Below, piece by piece: positions 1 to 8,330 of a stretch of DNA of 34,852 bases. This DNA comes from an uncultured Clostridia bacterium (lineage in GTDB: Bacteria > Bacillota > Clostridia > Oscillospirales > Oscillospiraceae). The notes beneath the pieces were generated by a model. The model saw nothing but the letters and a program-made list of their open reading frames with translations, was not told the DNA's origin and did not search any database. Where the stretch lies: positions 1 to 34,852 of the forward strand of contig CALLZZ010000368.1 of assembly GCA_937858235.1 (NCBI GenBank), written 5' to 3'. Numbering within the stretch: the first letter of the stretch is position 1; each line of letters opens with the position of its first letter. A program made the position numbers and the translations under genes.

Positions 1-788
1 ATATTTACATCCATATCATATCGTTCTTTAGAAACATACGATATATTATTTAAGGTAATTGTCCCATCCTTAAAATCTGTGCCACTAATTAAATAGCTGT
101 ACCCACTTCGCAAATACTCATGCTTTTTGAGACCTTGCCACCCGATCCTTGCCTTAGGAACAATAACCTGATTGAAAGACACCTTTACCCAATCATCATG
201 AAATCCATCAAGCCTTGTCCTGCCGCTAATCAAATCCTCCAGTGCACCATCTCGAATGCCCTTTTTCTTTTCAATCAACTCGGAAAGGTCATTAATGTAG
301 GTGTCAAACTGTGAAAGTGTTTGAGCGATTTCCTTTTGTTCAGGAATTGAAGGTAGATTTATATTTGTATCAAGTATGATACTGTTATACAATCTCTGTA
401 TAGTTGTGCCTTCTAGTGCCTCCCACGGATAAGAACGATAAAACCACCACAAAAATTTGCGGTCAACTACATCTTTATTAACTTTTAGCCACACTATATT
501 AGAATCTTGAAAATACGAATCCTTTCCATCAAAAATAACAGTTTTACCTACCGTTCCAGCTGCGGAAATAAGAACATCATCTTTTTCCGGATAAGGATAC
601 AGTGCCTTGTATTTCTCGTATAAATCCTGTGAAATATAAGCATCTGCTTTTTTCCCAAAAGTGCTGATTTTATAAAAAGGAATAGCTCCATATTCTTTAG
701 TCTGGCTTTGAAAGATTCGGCGGCACATCTGAATACAACCTAAATCTTTTAGCTGCATAGGTGTCCAATCCTTCGGATAAGTTACCAT
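1..788 (-). CDS. hsdS: Type I restriction-modification specificity subunit HsdS (C-terminal part outside the window)
   Basis: This frame is open for 262 codons from an ATG at 788 to the window edge. HsdS is the DNA-recognition subunit that binds HsdM and carries two target-recognition domains (TRDs) joined by helical spacers. Residues 1-145 look like TRD1. The central conserved region follows, with PEQKEIAQTLSQFD at about 148-162 and GALEDLISGRTRLDGF at about 181-196. TRD2 begins near residue 200 and is cut off. The ATG overlaps the end of hsdM by 7 bases (ATGGTAA), which is typical of translational coupling in hsd operons. TRD2 and any hsdR gene lie beyond position 1. Family assignment is firm; the DNA target cannot be read from the sequence. 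Confidence 0.93.
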   Translation of the reverse strand, partial: MVTYPKDWTPMQLKDLGCIQMCRRIFQSQTKEYGAIPFYKISTFGKKADAYISQDLYEKYKALYPYPEKDDVLISAAGTVGKTVIFDGKDSYFQDSNIVWLKVNKDVVDRKFLWWFYRSYPWEALEGTTIQRLYNSIILDTNINLPSIPEQKEIAQTLSQFDTYINDLSELIEKKKGIRDGALEDLISGRTRLDGFHDDWVKVSFNQVIVPKARIGWQGLKKHEYLRSGYSYLISGTDFKDGTITLNNISYVSKERYDMDVN

Positions 789-3472
789 TTGTATCCCATC
801 CTCTCCAAAGCTTCCATGACCGCTTTTCTTGATTTTTCTGTTTTTTCTTCAATTTCTCCAAGTGTATGCTCGTAGCGTTTTGCAATGAGCAGCACTTTGG
901 AGGACATAGCATTCAGCACCTGTTCAATCTCGTCTCTAATATCCGCTTCAAGTTTTGCCATCCACTTCACATCAAAGAGTAGATGCTTGATTTCCTCCAC
1001 AGTAAGCTCTTCGTATTTTATTTGCACCTTGTCATCAAGAGCCTTTTGCGCTTCTTTTATGGCTTTGTCCGTTTCTTCTTTCTCTATCATTTTAGCCTGA
1101 TACGCAAGCAAAGCATCGTACTCTTCTCTATAAATCTCGGGAACAACAGCGGAATCCATAGCAAGCTTTAATGCCGCTTTCAGCTTGGCCTTTCCGAAAG
1201 AGCCGTTTTTATTTCTGATATCAAAGTCAGACAATTCCGGAGTCCTTTGGATGAGCGCCTCCATCTCGTCAGTTTTCCCCTCATCAAAGAGAGTCACCAG
1301 CTTTGTCATAGCATCCATAGCCACGGAAGTCTTCTTGCCTTCCAGCTCCTTCAGCCGCTTGTTAAGATTCGCCTTCGGGATGCCATCTCCATTGTCATTG
1401 AGTACTTCCTTGAGCAACCCGTCGTCACCGGATTCTTCCTCACGCATTTCATCCAATTCGGCTTCCAAAGCTGCAGACTGTTCCGTTAAAACATTGATGG
1501 CAGCCAGTTCTTCTGGAAAATATGCTGTCTCAATAATTTCTCTCGGGATTAAAACACCATCAAAGGATTTCACTTTAGAAATATCATCTACGGAAACAGT
1601 TTCGCCGCTCTCATCTTTGACTTTTATCTGTGCGTACTCGTACTCAATTTCTCTGCCGGCCTCATAGCCATCAGCTTTAATAGCATATACATCATCCTGC
1701 AGCTTTGCATTCCAGTAATTCATCAGGCAGTCGTAAACGTCATAATTGTCAAGAAGCAGCGCTGGTTTATATGCATCCAAAAGAATGGAGGAGATGGTGC
1801 GAATAAGTTGCTTAGGGTTCGTTTCACTGTCAATATTCAGCAGAATGCTTTTGACTTCATCACGCCATTGTGTAAAAATTGTATCGACTTCGTTTCTTTT
1901 CTCGTTTTGCACATTGACGTCCTGCCGGATAGCTTCCTCTATATTTTCAGTGGGGAGGGCAAGATGGTAAATATTTTGCCGCTCGTCCGTGCAAGTGAAG
2001 ATTTTTTGTTTCAAAGCCGGAGAAATATTCCAAAGTCTCTTAAGCGAGTCAATATCCGTTCCCGGAATACCGCCTTTCAAGTGTGCGGCAATATTCTGCG
2101 GCAATGTATCATCAATCTTTTGTATGTAACGGGGTACATTCAAATTGCCGGCATTTTTCTCCAGAATATCTGTGTATTTCACAAAACGGGAATAGCCTTC
2201 GATTGTTTCTTGGTTATTAAAGGTTCGGACAATCTTCTCAATATCCTGCTCACGCAGTCTGTTCTTATTGCCATCCTTCTTAAAACCACGGCTGGCATCT
2301 ATTAAGAAAATTCCCTCTCTTGTATCCGCATTCTCTTTGTCAATAATAACAATGCAGGCGGGGATGCCAGTGCCGTAAAAGAGATTTGCCGGAAGGCTGA
2401 CAATGCCTTTAATATATCGTTTCTTAAGAATTGCAATGCGGATTGTTTCTTCAGAATTACCTCTGAACAATATGCCGTGAGGCATGATGATGCCTGCTTT
2501 GCCATTGCTGTCAAGTGATTTCAGAACGTGTAAAAACCAGGCATAGTCTCCATTCTTTTCGGGAGGAATGCCGTATCCGTCAAAACGTTTATATTTATCT
2601 TCTGTTGTTTTGATACCATCGCTCCATGATTTGTCCGAGAAGGGGGGATTCATGACAATAAAGTCAAACTTTTTGAGCTCTCCAAAATCGTCTGTAAAAG
2701 CGGGGGAAGCCAGGGTGTTGCCTTTTTTAATTTCACCTGTACCTTTTTGGTGGAGAATCAAATTCATTCTTGCTAAGCCCGCTGTAGCGTTATCTTTCTC
2801 TTGCCCGAAAATGGTTACAATTGAATCGCCATTTTCATCTACCGGCGCTTCATCTGCGGCACGAATCAGTAGGCTGCCGCTACCTGCCGCAGGATCGTAC
2901 AAGGTCCATTTCTTTGTTGGTGTCTGCTTGATGTTGCCAATCCCGATCAGTCTTGCAATAATACGGGAAACCTCACTCGGCGTGTAGAACTGTCCCTTGC
3001 TCTTGCCAGATTCCTGGGCAAATTTCATCATAAAGTATTCATAAGCATCCCCGATGATATCATCGCCGCTCGCTCTGTTATTCTTGAAGTCAATCGCCTG
3101 ATTCTGGAATACGGCAATTAAGCCGGATACCTTGTCCACCAATTCCTTGCCGGAACCCAACTCATCCGGATTATTAAAGCTGACATCAGGAAGTGAGCCT
3201 TGCAGCTTGTTATCCTCCAAGAATTTCTGGATAATTTTGTCTACACGTTCTCCAACATCACTCTTTCCTTTTGCTTTGACTAAATCATCAAAAGATGCAC
3301 CGTTACTGATTTTAAACTCCGCAAACGGCTGCCCTTTATACCTGTCCGATACATACTTAAAGAACAACAACACAAGCACATAATCTTTATACCGAGCTGG
3401 TTCAACGCCGCCCCTTAATTTATTGCAAGCCTCCCACAAAAGGGAATACAATTCTGATTTTTTCACGGCCAT
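782..3472 (-). CDS. hsdM: Type I restriction-modification N6-adenine methyltransferase HsdM, long form (896 aa)
   Basis: HsdM methylates adenine in the sequence chosen by HsdS and is also part of the restriction complex. The N-terminal HsdM helical domain spans about residues 1-150. The methyltransferase core has the QFYTP motif at 161-165, the AdoMet-binding motif DPAAGSGS at 193-200 and catalytic motif IV NPPF at 275-278. Most HsdM proteins have about 480-550 residues; this one adds roughly 350 residues, rich in charged and probably coiled-coil segments, before overlapping hsdS. The start at 3472 has a GAGGAT ribosome site close upstream. It is transcribed with the small HTH gene upstream, probably from the promoter at 3775-3803. 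Confidence 0.95.
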   Translation of the reverse strand: MAVKKSELYSLLWEACNKLRGGVEPARYKDYVLVLLFFKYVSDRYKGQPFAEFKISNGASFDDLVKAKGKSDVGERVDKIIQKFLEDNKLQGSLPDVSFNNPDELGSGKELVDKVSGLIAVFQNQAIDFKNNRASGDDIIGDAYEYFMMKFAQESGKSKGQFYTPSEVSRIIARLIGIGNIKQTPTKKWTLYDPAAGSGSLLIRAADEAPVDENGDSIVTIFGQEKDNATAGLARMNLILHQKGTGEIKKGNTLASPAFTDDFGELKKFDFIVMNPPFSDKSWSDGIKTTEDKYKRFDGYGIPPEKNGDYAWFLHVLKSLDSNGKAGIIMPHGILFRGNSEETIRIAILKKRYIKGIVSLPANLFYGTGIPACIVIIDKENADTREGIFLIDASRGFKKDGNKNRLREQDIEKIVRTFNNQETIEGYSRFVKYTDILEKNAGNLNVPRYIQKIDDTLPQNIAAHLKGGIPGTDIDSLKRLWNISPALKQKIFTCTDERQNIYHLALPTENIEEAIRQDVNVQNEKRNEVDTIFTQWRDEVKSILLNIDSETNPKQLIRTISSILLDAYKPALLLDNYDVYDCLMNYWNAKLQDDVYAIKADGYEAGREIEYEYAQIKVKDESGETVSVDDISKVKSFDGVLIPREIIETAYFPEELAAINVLTEQSAALEAELDEMREEESGDDGLLKEVLNDNGDGIPKANLNKRLKELEGKKTSVAMDAMTKLVTLFDEGKTDEMEALIQRTPELSDFDIRNKNGSFGKAKLKAALKLAMDSAVVPEIYREEYDALLAYQAKMIEKEETDKAIKEAQKALDDKVQIKYEELTVEEIKHLLFDVKWMAKLEADIRDEIEQVLNAMSSKVLLIAKRYEHTLGEIEEKTEKSRKAVMEALERMGYKW

Positions 3473-3533
3473 AATCCTCTTTTAATCTCCATTCTAATTT
3501 GTGTGATTTACGTTTTCATCAAATCTATGGTGT

Positions 3534-3728
3534 TTATTCCATAGCACTTTTTCCGCTTTTTACCCAATTATCAAGCTCTGAGATCTTGAATTTCCACTGC
3601 TTTCCTATTTTGTGGGCAGGGATTCCTTTGTCTTTTCTTATCCAGTCCCTTACTGTAACAGGCTTTACCCCTAAATAGGTAGCTGCTTCATCAATATTAA
3701 TCCAATTGTCATTGATAATATCGCTCAT
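3534..3728 (-). CDS. Small excisionase/MerR-type helix-turn-helix DNA-binding protein (64 aa)
   Basis: This 64-residue protein is a single winged-helix HTH of the excisionase (HTH_17) kind. It has an IDEAATYLGVKPVTVRDWI helix-turn-helix at about 12-30, then a wing (GKQWKFKISELDNWV) at about 42-56. Such proteins act either as recombination directionality factors or as local transcription regulators. Here it is the first gene of the hsd operon, 61 bases upstream of hsdM and on the same strand, so regulating the restriction operon is more likely than excision. A GAGGTG ribosome site precedes the ATG. No integrase is next to it. Confidence 0.85.
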   Translation of the reverse strand: MSDIINDNWINIDEAATYLGVKPVTVRDWIRKDKGIPAHKIGKQWKFKISELDNWVKSGKSAME

Positions 3729-3774
3729 TTTTTCACCTCATCGAGCTTCTGATAGCTATAAAAATTCACATTCA

Positions 3775-3803
3775 AGTATACTATAAAATTTGTAGGTTTA
3801 CAA
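3775..3803 (-). promoter_or_regulatory. Sigma-A type promoter for the HTH-hsdM-hsdS operon
   Basis: Reading the minus strand, a -35 box TTGTAA (3803-3798) is followed after exactly 17 bases by a -10 box TATACT (3780-3775). The start codon of the HTH gene lies 46 bases further on. Both boxes match the consensus at four to five of six positions and the spacing is optimal. Confidence 0.7.
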
Positions 3804-3808
3804 CTGGT

Positions 3809-4102
3809 TTGATAATATTTGCTTGTGTTTGTTATTATAATTATGATGCCAAATGTACTCCGTTAAAATTAGAGCAGTGGACTTTTTATGTTGTATCTAC
3901 CAACATCATCAACGAAAAGCTCGGAAACAGACGAACGGTTTCCATCCCGACTCTTGAAAAAATCGGCTCGATCAAGTGCGGATTCCAGGAAATTCGCTTT
4001 GCAGTGCAATCGGTATTGCCACGACATGCTATGGTACTTCAAAACAAAAAATCGAAGCGGGGCCTTTGCATAAATCCACTCGGGCCATCGCTTCAATTTT
4101 AA
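3809..4102 (+). pseudogene. Degenerate C-terminal fragment of an unidentified gene
   Basis: This plus-strand frame has no ATG with a ribosome site (it opens on TTG) and no detectable promoter, but part of it reads like conserved protein. The stretch LEQWTFYVVSTNIINEKL, followed by RRTVSIPTLEKIG, resembles the C-terminal part of restriction-associated or hypothetical proteins containing a 'W-x-FYV-x-PT-x-(I/V)-NE' pattern; this resemblance is from memory. After about residue 70 the frame turns into unlikely sequence. I read it as the remnant of a gene truncated when the flanking modules were inserted. The opposite-strand frame at 3869-4096 looks like a shadow. Confidence 0.35.
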
Positions 4103-4127
4103 GAATAGTATATATACAGTCTATTTC

Positions 4128-5123
4128 TCATTTGCGTGCACATTCTGCAACCAAGTTTTTAAGAGCGGATGATTCATTTTGCCATACACGCTCATTTGGA
4201 TTTTTGATAATGACATTGTCGTATGAAATGCAGTTTCTTCCACTTTTTTTGGCATGATATAAAGCCATGTCCGCACGATTATAAAACTCTTTTAGCGAAT
4301 CGCCTGTCTGTGGTATACCAGTTTCGATTCCTATGCTTACGGATAAGCATTTATATGATCCTGGGCATGCCTTAACTTTAAAGCTGGAAAGTGATGAAAG
4401 GAGATTCTGTGCCATTTCTACAATGTGGTCGTTATCTATATCCTGAAGGAAAATTAAGAACTCATCCCCGCCGATTCGGCCTATAATATCGGTTTCTCTT
4501 TTAAAACATATCTTCATGCTGTGCGCTATTTGTTTTAAAATGTCGTCGCCTTTCAAATGACCCAGTGTGTCATTGTAGCTTTTGAAATAGTCAATATCTA
4601 TTAAGAGAAAACCGACATTTTTCTTTTTGCGTTTGCAAAATGCCCAAGCCGTAGGCAATGCTTGTTCCAGACCGTTTCGATTAAGGAGCTGTGTCAAATT
4701 ATCAGTAGTCGCTTCAATTTCCAGATGGCTCAGCGTCTCAATTTCATTTATAGCTGCCTGAATAAAATTGTGGGAAATCTTTCTGGAGACCCCAAGTACA
4801 CATGTATTGATCAAAATAAGAATGATAAATGACTGAGGATGTATTTGTTTGTAAACGAACTGCACGGTTACGATGGCTGTTGCCATAAAAAACAGCAACA
4901 CGGCATTCCTGCCTGGAAGAACGAACAGTAAAGAAGATAAAATAAGGAGTGCAGAACAAAGCACCGCAAAGCGCGTGGGCAGAGCTTCATTCCCAAGCGA
5001 CGGAAATAACAGCAGAATTGCCGTTATTATGACGATAGGAATGGCTATGCCGATTCTCTGCCTATTGTAGCTTTTAATTTTATCTTTGAGTTGTTTTTCA
5101 TTAAAATTTTTGTTATCTACCAT
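4128..5123 (-). CDS. Membrane-bound diguanylate cyclase (GGDEF domain)
   Basis: The protein (331 aa) would make the second messenger cyclic di-GMP from two GTP. Four hydrophobic segments lie at about 24-42, 52-70, 73-90 and 98-112, with almost no extracellular loop. The GGDEF domain occupies about 138-300. The signature GGDEF is intact at 218-222, and DIDYFKSYND at 175-184 supplies the metal-binding aspartate. The inhibitory I-site RxxD (RETD, 209-212) is exactly five residues upstream of GGDEF, so product inhibition is likely. No EAL domain is present. It is transcribed after the small gene at 5165-5428, probably from the promoter at 5471-5499. A role in controlling adhesion or the pilus genes further along is only a guess. 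Confidence 0.92.
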   Translation of the reverse strand: MVDNKNFNEKQLKDKIKSYNRQRIGIAIPIVIITAILLLFPSLGNEALPTRFAVLCSALLILSSLLFVLPGRNAVLLFFMATAIVTVQFVYKQIHPQSFIILILINTCVLGVSRKISHNFIQAAINEIETLSHLEIEATTDNLTQLLNRNGLEQALPTAWAFCKRKKKNVGFLLIDIDYFKSYNDTLGHLKGDDILKQIAHSMKICFKRETDIIGRIGGDEFLIFLQDIDNDHIVEMAQNLLSSLSSFKVKACPGSYKCLSVSIGIETGIPQTGDSLKEFYNRADMALYHAKKSGRNCISYDNVIIKNPNERVWQNESSALKNLVAECARK

Positions 5124-5164
5124 GATCTACCCCGAAACAAAATGTGTATCTTTTGATTTTAAAT

Positions 5165-5428
5165 TTAAAAATTGTCGCTTTGTGGCAAGTTGGTATTGTT
5201 GTCTATACCAAGCTGTGCTCGATATTCCAGATGTTCCTGCTCCAGCCGTTTCCATTCCTCATCTGCCGTCTCAAATTCTGATAGGGCTTGCTTCATCTGA
5301 GGTGAGTCATAGGGAACCTTTTTCTCTACCAACCGGCGAAGTTTTTCTCTGCGCCTTTCTACTGTCAAACCTAAAGTATATATTTTTCCTGCTTGTTTAA
5401 TCAGTTTTGCTTTCTCTTTTGTCGTCAT
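5165..5428 (-). CDS. Small charged hypothetical protein (87 aa)
   Basis: I do not recognise this family. The protein is very rich in Lys, Arg and Glu and looks helical throughout (TVERRREKLRRLVEKK at about 22-37, then EFETADEEWKRLEQEHLE), so a coiled coil is likely. It has no membrane segment or signal peptide. It has an ATG start with an AAGGGGAT ribosome site and a well-formed promoter (5471-5499) in front, which supports it as a real gene. The diguanylate cyclase gene starts 41 bases after its stop. Confidence 0.65.
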   Translation of the reverse strand: MTTKEKAKLIKQAGKIYTLGLTVERRREKLRRLVEKKVPYDSPQMKQALSEFETADEEWKRLEQEHLEYRAQLGIDNNTNLPQSDNF

Positions 5429-5470
5429 CTCTATCCCCTTGCAATGTAACGTAGTAATTATTTATGTATC

Positions 5471-5499
5471 ATTATAAGCTACAAATAGAATGAAAGCAA
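5471..5499 (-). promoter_or_regulatory. Sigma-A promoter for the 87-aa gene and diguanylate cyclase
   Basis: On the minus strand a -35 box TTGCTT (5499-5494) and a perfect -10 box TATAAT (5476-5471) are 17 bases apart. The promoter lies just after the terminator of the XRE gene and 43 bases before the 5428 start codon. Confidence 0.75.
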
Positions 5500-5510
5500 G
5501 ACAAACAGGA

Positions 5511-5540
5511 CAAGAAAAGGAGCCTCTTTTCAGAGACTCC
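5511..5540 (-). terminator. Intrinsic terminator after the XRE regulator gene
   Basis: On the minus strand the arms GGAGTCTC (5540-5533) and GAGGCTCC (5526-5519) form an 8-bp stem with one G-U pair and a 6-base loop. The run TTTTCTT (5518-5512) follows. It lies 21 bases after the XRE stop codon. Confidence 0.8.
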
Positions 5541-5561
5541 CGTTCATTTGCGTGTTGATTT

Positions 5562-5894
5562 CTATTCCTTTGTAGTGGTATGCCGGATCATTACCTCCAC
5601 CATTTCACTGATCATATCAATCTGGTCTGGTTCCAAATGCTTTAGCTGCTTGCCGAGCTGTTCCACGCTGTCAGGTATAACAGGGTGCTCCAGAAGATCT
5701 CCCAGCAGATAATCTGCCGAAGTCCCCAGTACGTTGCATATCTTCAGAAAAAGAGAAAAGCTGGGCAGGCTGCCGCCGCTTTCGATTCTGCGGATATGCA
5801 CTGCATTCACTCCACACAGTTCCGATAGCTGTTCAGAGGTTAAGCCCTTGCTTTTTCGCAATTGGTTGATTCTTTTTCCCAATGCCTGCCGCAT
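5562..5894 (-). CDS. XRE/Cro-type helix-turn-helix transcriptional regulator
   Basis: This 110-residue protein has a classic HTH_3 domain at about residues 6-62: LGKRINQLRKSKGLTSEQL, then LCGVNAVHIRRIESGG as the recognition helix region, ending in ADYLLGD. The C-terminal 45 residues are acidic and helical and could mediate dimerisation. Proteins of this kind often repress transfer genes in conjugative elements. It is monocistronic: an intrinsic terminator follows at once, and the 254 bases upstream contain inverted repeats that could be operators. Start ATG at 5894 with a GAGGTGAG ribosome site. Whether it controls the transfer genes is inferred. Confidence 0.88.
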   Translation of the reverse strand: MRQALGKRINQLRKSKGLTSEQLSELCGVNAVHIRRIESGGSLPSFSLFLKICNVLGTSADYLLGDLLEHPVIPDSVEQLGKQLKHLEPDQIDMISEMVEVMIRHTTTKE

Positions 5895-5955
5895 TCAATT
5901 CTCACCTCTCTTTTGTAACATCAAAATTTTATTTGTATATTCTTAGTCTACAAAA

Positions 5956-5984
5956 ATAGTGTTTCCACAAATAGCGCCCACTAT
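5956..5984. promoter_or_regulatory. Possible operator upstream of the XRE gene
   Basis: The inverted pair ATAGTG (5956-5961) and CACTAT (5979-5984), with 17 bases between, lies 62 bases upstream of the XRE start in an AT-rich stretch. XRE repressors often bind such dyads near their own promoter. No clear -35/-10 pair was found beside it. The evidence is weak. Confidence 0.25.
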
Positions 5985-6057
5985 GTTACATAAAAACATA
6001 TAAAGATACACTTTCTTCTTTTTCTGTAATGATCTTTTTCTTAGAGTGAGAGGTTCT

Positions 6058-6135
6058 GGTGGGTCCACAGTGAGCCCCACCTCGGTTCAGCGAAAGAACA
6101 GAATATCCCCTTGGCGGGAAATTCGTTCTTTCGCT
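6058..6135. repeat. Two nested stem-loops between the XRE and HTH_36 genes
   Basis: An exact 11-bp inverted repeat, AGCGAAAGAAC (6089-6099) and GTTCTTTCGCT (6125-6135), flanks a 25-base loop. Just beside it GGTGGG (6058-6063) pairs with CCCACC (6076-6081). The larger dyad starts 14 bases beyond the stop codon of the HTH gene at 6149, reading the minus strand. There is no T-run directly after it, so it is not a standard intrinsic terminator. It could protect the 3' end of the virD4-HTH transcript or bind a protein. Confidence 0.6.
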
Positions 6136-6148
6136 ATACCAAAGGCTG

Positions 6149-6412
6149 CTATTTTATTAAAAATCGGTTGGATGTATTGCTGCCATTCTCACGGAAGCGT
6201 GCTTCTTTTTCAATCAGCCCGGCTTTGATCAGATCATGCAGAGCACGCTTGACAGTACTGCGGGAAAGCTGCAAATCTGAGGCAATAGTCCTTACTGCAG
6301 GCCAGCAGTCCGAGCCTTTTCCGGCACGGTCACAGAGGTATATATAAACTGTCCTCGCCCGATGTGGAAGCTCATCCGGCGAGGCTGTGTAAATGTGGTT
6401 AAAGTAACTCAT
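6149..6412 (-). CDS. Winged-helix DNA-binding protein (HTH_36 type, 87 aa)
   Basis: The protein is a single winged helix-turn-helix. The segment WPAVRTIASDLQLSRSTVKR (about 38-57) is the helix-turn-helix, followed by ALHDLIKAGLIEKEAR, a typical recognition-helix and wing sequence of the HTH_36 / replication-initiator N-terminal kind. It is the last gene of the virD4 unit, 11 bases after the virD4 stop codon, with a strong AGGAGGTTCCC ribosome site. Small HTH proteins of this type commonly accompany coupling-protein genes in clostridial conjugative elements. Their role, whether regulation or replication of the circular form, is not established here. Confidence 0.8.
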   Translation of the reverse strand: MSYFNHIYTASPDELPHRARTVYIYLCDRAGKGSDCWPAVRTIASDLQLSRSTVKRALHDLIKAGLIEKEARFRENGSNTSNRFLIK

Positions 6413-6423
6413 GGGAACCTCCT

Positions 6424-8247
6424 TTACGTTTTGAGGATGGAGCGGCGGCGTATGGTGCTTTCAGAAGGTTCTGCCACCGGCGTATGAAGGGTACCCGTTC
6501 CGGCTGGCGGTTCTGACATTTCCCTGGTTTCTTCATCCACTGCAAGGCAGGCCGTGTGCTTACGGACGATATTTTCCTCCAGCGTTTGCTTGTCGGCATA
6601 TACCACCTTTCGGTACGCCTTTTCTTCTACGGTATAATCCTCACCGAAACGGATTCCCCAATCACGAAACAGCCGCAGTTTAGTCCGCATGGGATGGGTA
6701 CCGGTTTTCATGACAACAAAATTCCCTTTGGGAATAGATTTCAGTTCATCCGGCGTCATCAGCGGACGCTCAATCATTTGCAGGGACTGGCTGGGATCAT
6801 TCTTGCCCCGACTGACGGAGCCGCTCATGACGGTTCTGGAGCCCATTGCCTTGCTCAGCACTTCGGCGGTCTGGCTGTTGGGAGCGAACCCACCAAAGAT
6901 GGTATCCTGGCAGTTATCTACGATGATTTCCGAACCCTCCTTGCCATAATTTTTTTCAAGCTGACCGAAGGACTGGATAATTGGCACCATAGAAAGGCGG
7001 CGGGAACGGCTGGCTGAAAAAATCAGTTCCAGCGACTCGATGGCCGGGAGCGTTCCAAGTTCGTCACAATAGAATATCACGCGGTTTTTCAGCTTCCCGC
7101 CGTTTTCATCCGCAACCGCAAGAATTTCTCGGTAGAGCTGCTGAATCATAAGCGATACCATAAAATATTTGGTCAGATCTTCTTCCGGAAGGACGATAAA
7201 AAGTGCGGACTTTTCATTACAGAATTTTTCCGCATCAATGGCTGTTTCAAAACAAAGGATTTGCTCCATTTCACTGTCAAGAAATGAGTTGAGCCGGGAA
7301 AGTACGGTAGAGAGCACCGATGCCATGGCCTGTTCCGCAGAGTTGAGGGCGGCGCCTGCAAACCAGCGGGCTTTGTGATTTGATGGCAGCTTATCCATGA
7401 GGAGCTGAAACTGACTCTTGCTCTTTACCTTGCTTGGGGCAAGCAGATCCTGCACCAGCTTGAACACACTGATGATGTGACGGCAGTCTACCTTTTTACC
7501 ATCCATTTCAACCGGCGGCAGATATTCGGCAATCAGGAGAATAACCGAGGACAGGAGTCCCTCGGCGGCATCGTAGAAAAACTGATTTTGTCCGTAATTT
7601 TCACCGCTGGCGTTGATAATGGTTTTGGCAATGATTTTTGCGTACTTTTCGGCTTTCGCTTTTGCCACGAGATTTTTTTCATCTGCAAGGTATTTATCCA
7701 TGTAGGTATTGACCAAATGGAGCATATTGTTGCCGTCTGAACGAGTGGGGTTTCTGAGATCAATAACTGCCACATGGTAGCCATAGTGGTCATGGGCAAT
7801 GGCGCCATATTTTCGATAGAGATCACCCTTGGTATCGGTGGTCAGAAAGCTCATACCGGAAGCGCAGGCATACTCCAGGTTGGGATATAAAAAGAATGCT
7901 GTCTTGCCCACACCGGATGCGCCAATCATAAGGCAGTGGACATCATCGGTATCCACCAGTGCCGTCACTTTGTTCTTCGTTCCCGTGCTGCCAAGGATGA
8001 TGCCCTGCTCATCTATGGAGGGAAGACACTGCCCCTGCCGCCACAGTTCCGGCTGGAATGGGATGTGCCGATATGTCGCTTTGACTTCCTGCTTAGTGGC
8101 AAAACGTGCGGTACCGTGCTGGCCGTCGCCCACCGTGCGGGACTTGATTCCGTTGAGTGTGTAATAATGCGCCAAAAGTGAAAGGCCGCCGATGACGAAA
8201 AACATCACGGCGGCCGCTGCGATCAGAATATAGATTTGGGATGACAT
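6424..8247 (-). CDS. virD4: Type IV secretion coupling ATPase, VirD4/TraG family
   Basis: The coupling protein (607 aa) brings the relaxase-DNA complex to the secretion channel and powers DNA export at the inner face of the membrane. One N-terminal membrane segment is visible (about 5-28); classical VirD4 has two. The Walker A motif GASGVGKT is at 109-116 and the Walker B-type motif CDELGTLP at 394-401. Residues 416-436 (RRLSMVPIIQSFGQLEKNYG) form the usual 'IxQ' region. The C-terminal 60 residues are hydrophilic. Start ATG at 8247 with AAAGGATC in front. It is separated from the relaxase by the DUF3991 gene and by an opposite-strand gene. Confidence 0.95.
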   Translation of the reverse strand: MSSQIYILIAAAAVMFFVIGGLSLLAHYYTLNGIKSRTVGDGQHGTARFATKQEVKATYRHIPFQPELWRQGQCLPSIDEQGIILGSTGTKNKVTALVDTDDVHCLMIGASGVGKTAFFLYPNLEYACASGMSFLTTDTKGDLYRKYGAIAHDHYGYHVAVIDLRNPTRSDGNNMLHLVNTYMDKYLADEKNLVAKAKAEKYAKIIAKTIINASGENYGQNQFFYDAAEGLLSSVILLIAEYLPPVEMDGKKVDCRHIISVFKLVQDLLAPSKVKSKSQFQLLMDKLPSNHKARWFAGAALNSAEQAMASVLSTVLSRLNSFLDSEMEQILCFETAIDAEKFCNEKSALFIVLPEEDLTKYFMVSLMIQQLYREILAVADENGGKLKNRVIFYCDELGTLPAIESLELIFSASRSRRLSMVPIIQSFGQLEKNYGKEGSEIIVDNCQDTIFGGFAPNSQTAEVLSKAMGSRTVMSGSVSRGKNDPSQSLQMIERPLMTPDELKSIPKGNFVVMKTGTHPMRTKLRLFRDWGIRFGEDYTVEEKAYRKVVYADKQTLEENIVRKHTACLAVDEETREMSEPPAGTGTLHTPVAEPSESTIRRRSILKT

Positions 8248-8264
8248 GATGTGATCCTTTCAAT

Positions 8265-8291
8265 TTGATAAATTTTATGGTATCCTATAAA
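8265..8291 (+). promoter_or_regulatory. Weak candidate promoter for the plus-strand gene at 8331
   Basis: TTGATA (8265-8270) and TATAAA (8286-8291) are 15 bases apart, shorter than ideal. They lie 40 bases before the start codon in the only AT-rich gap between two minus-strand genes. Confidence 0.35.
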
Positions 8292-8330
8292 CAAATAAAT
8301 TACCTAAACAGGAATTGATGAGGTGGCAGA

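Noticed and set aside
1185..1667. Long plus-strand frame opposite hsdM (160 codons)
   Set aside because: It is Ser-rich shadow sequence of the hsdM reading frame, without a ribosome site or recognisable motifs.
3869..4096. Minus-strand 75-codon frame opposite the gene remnant
   Set aside because: It has no ribosome site and an unlikely composition; the plus-strand frame is more protein-like.
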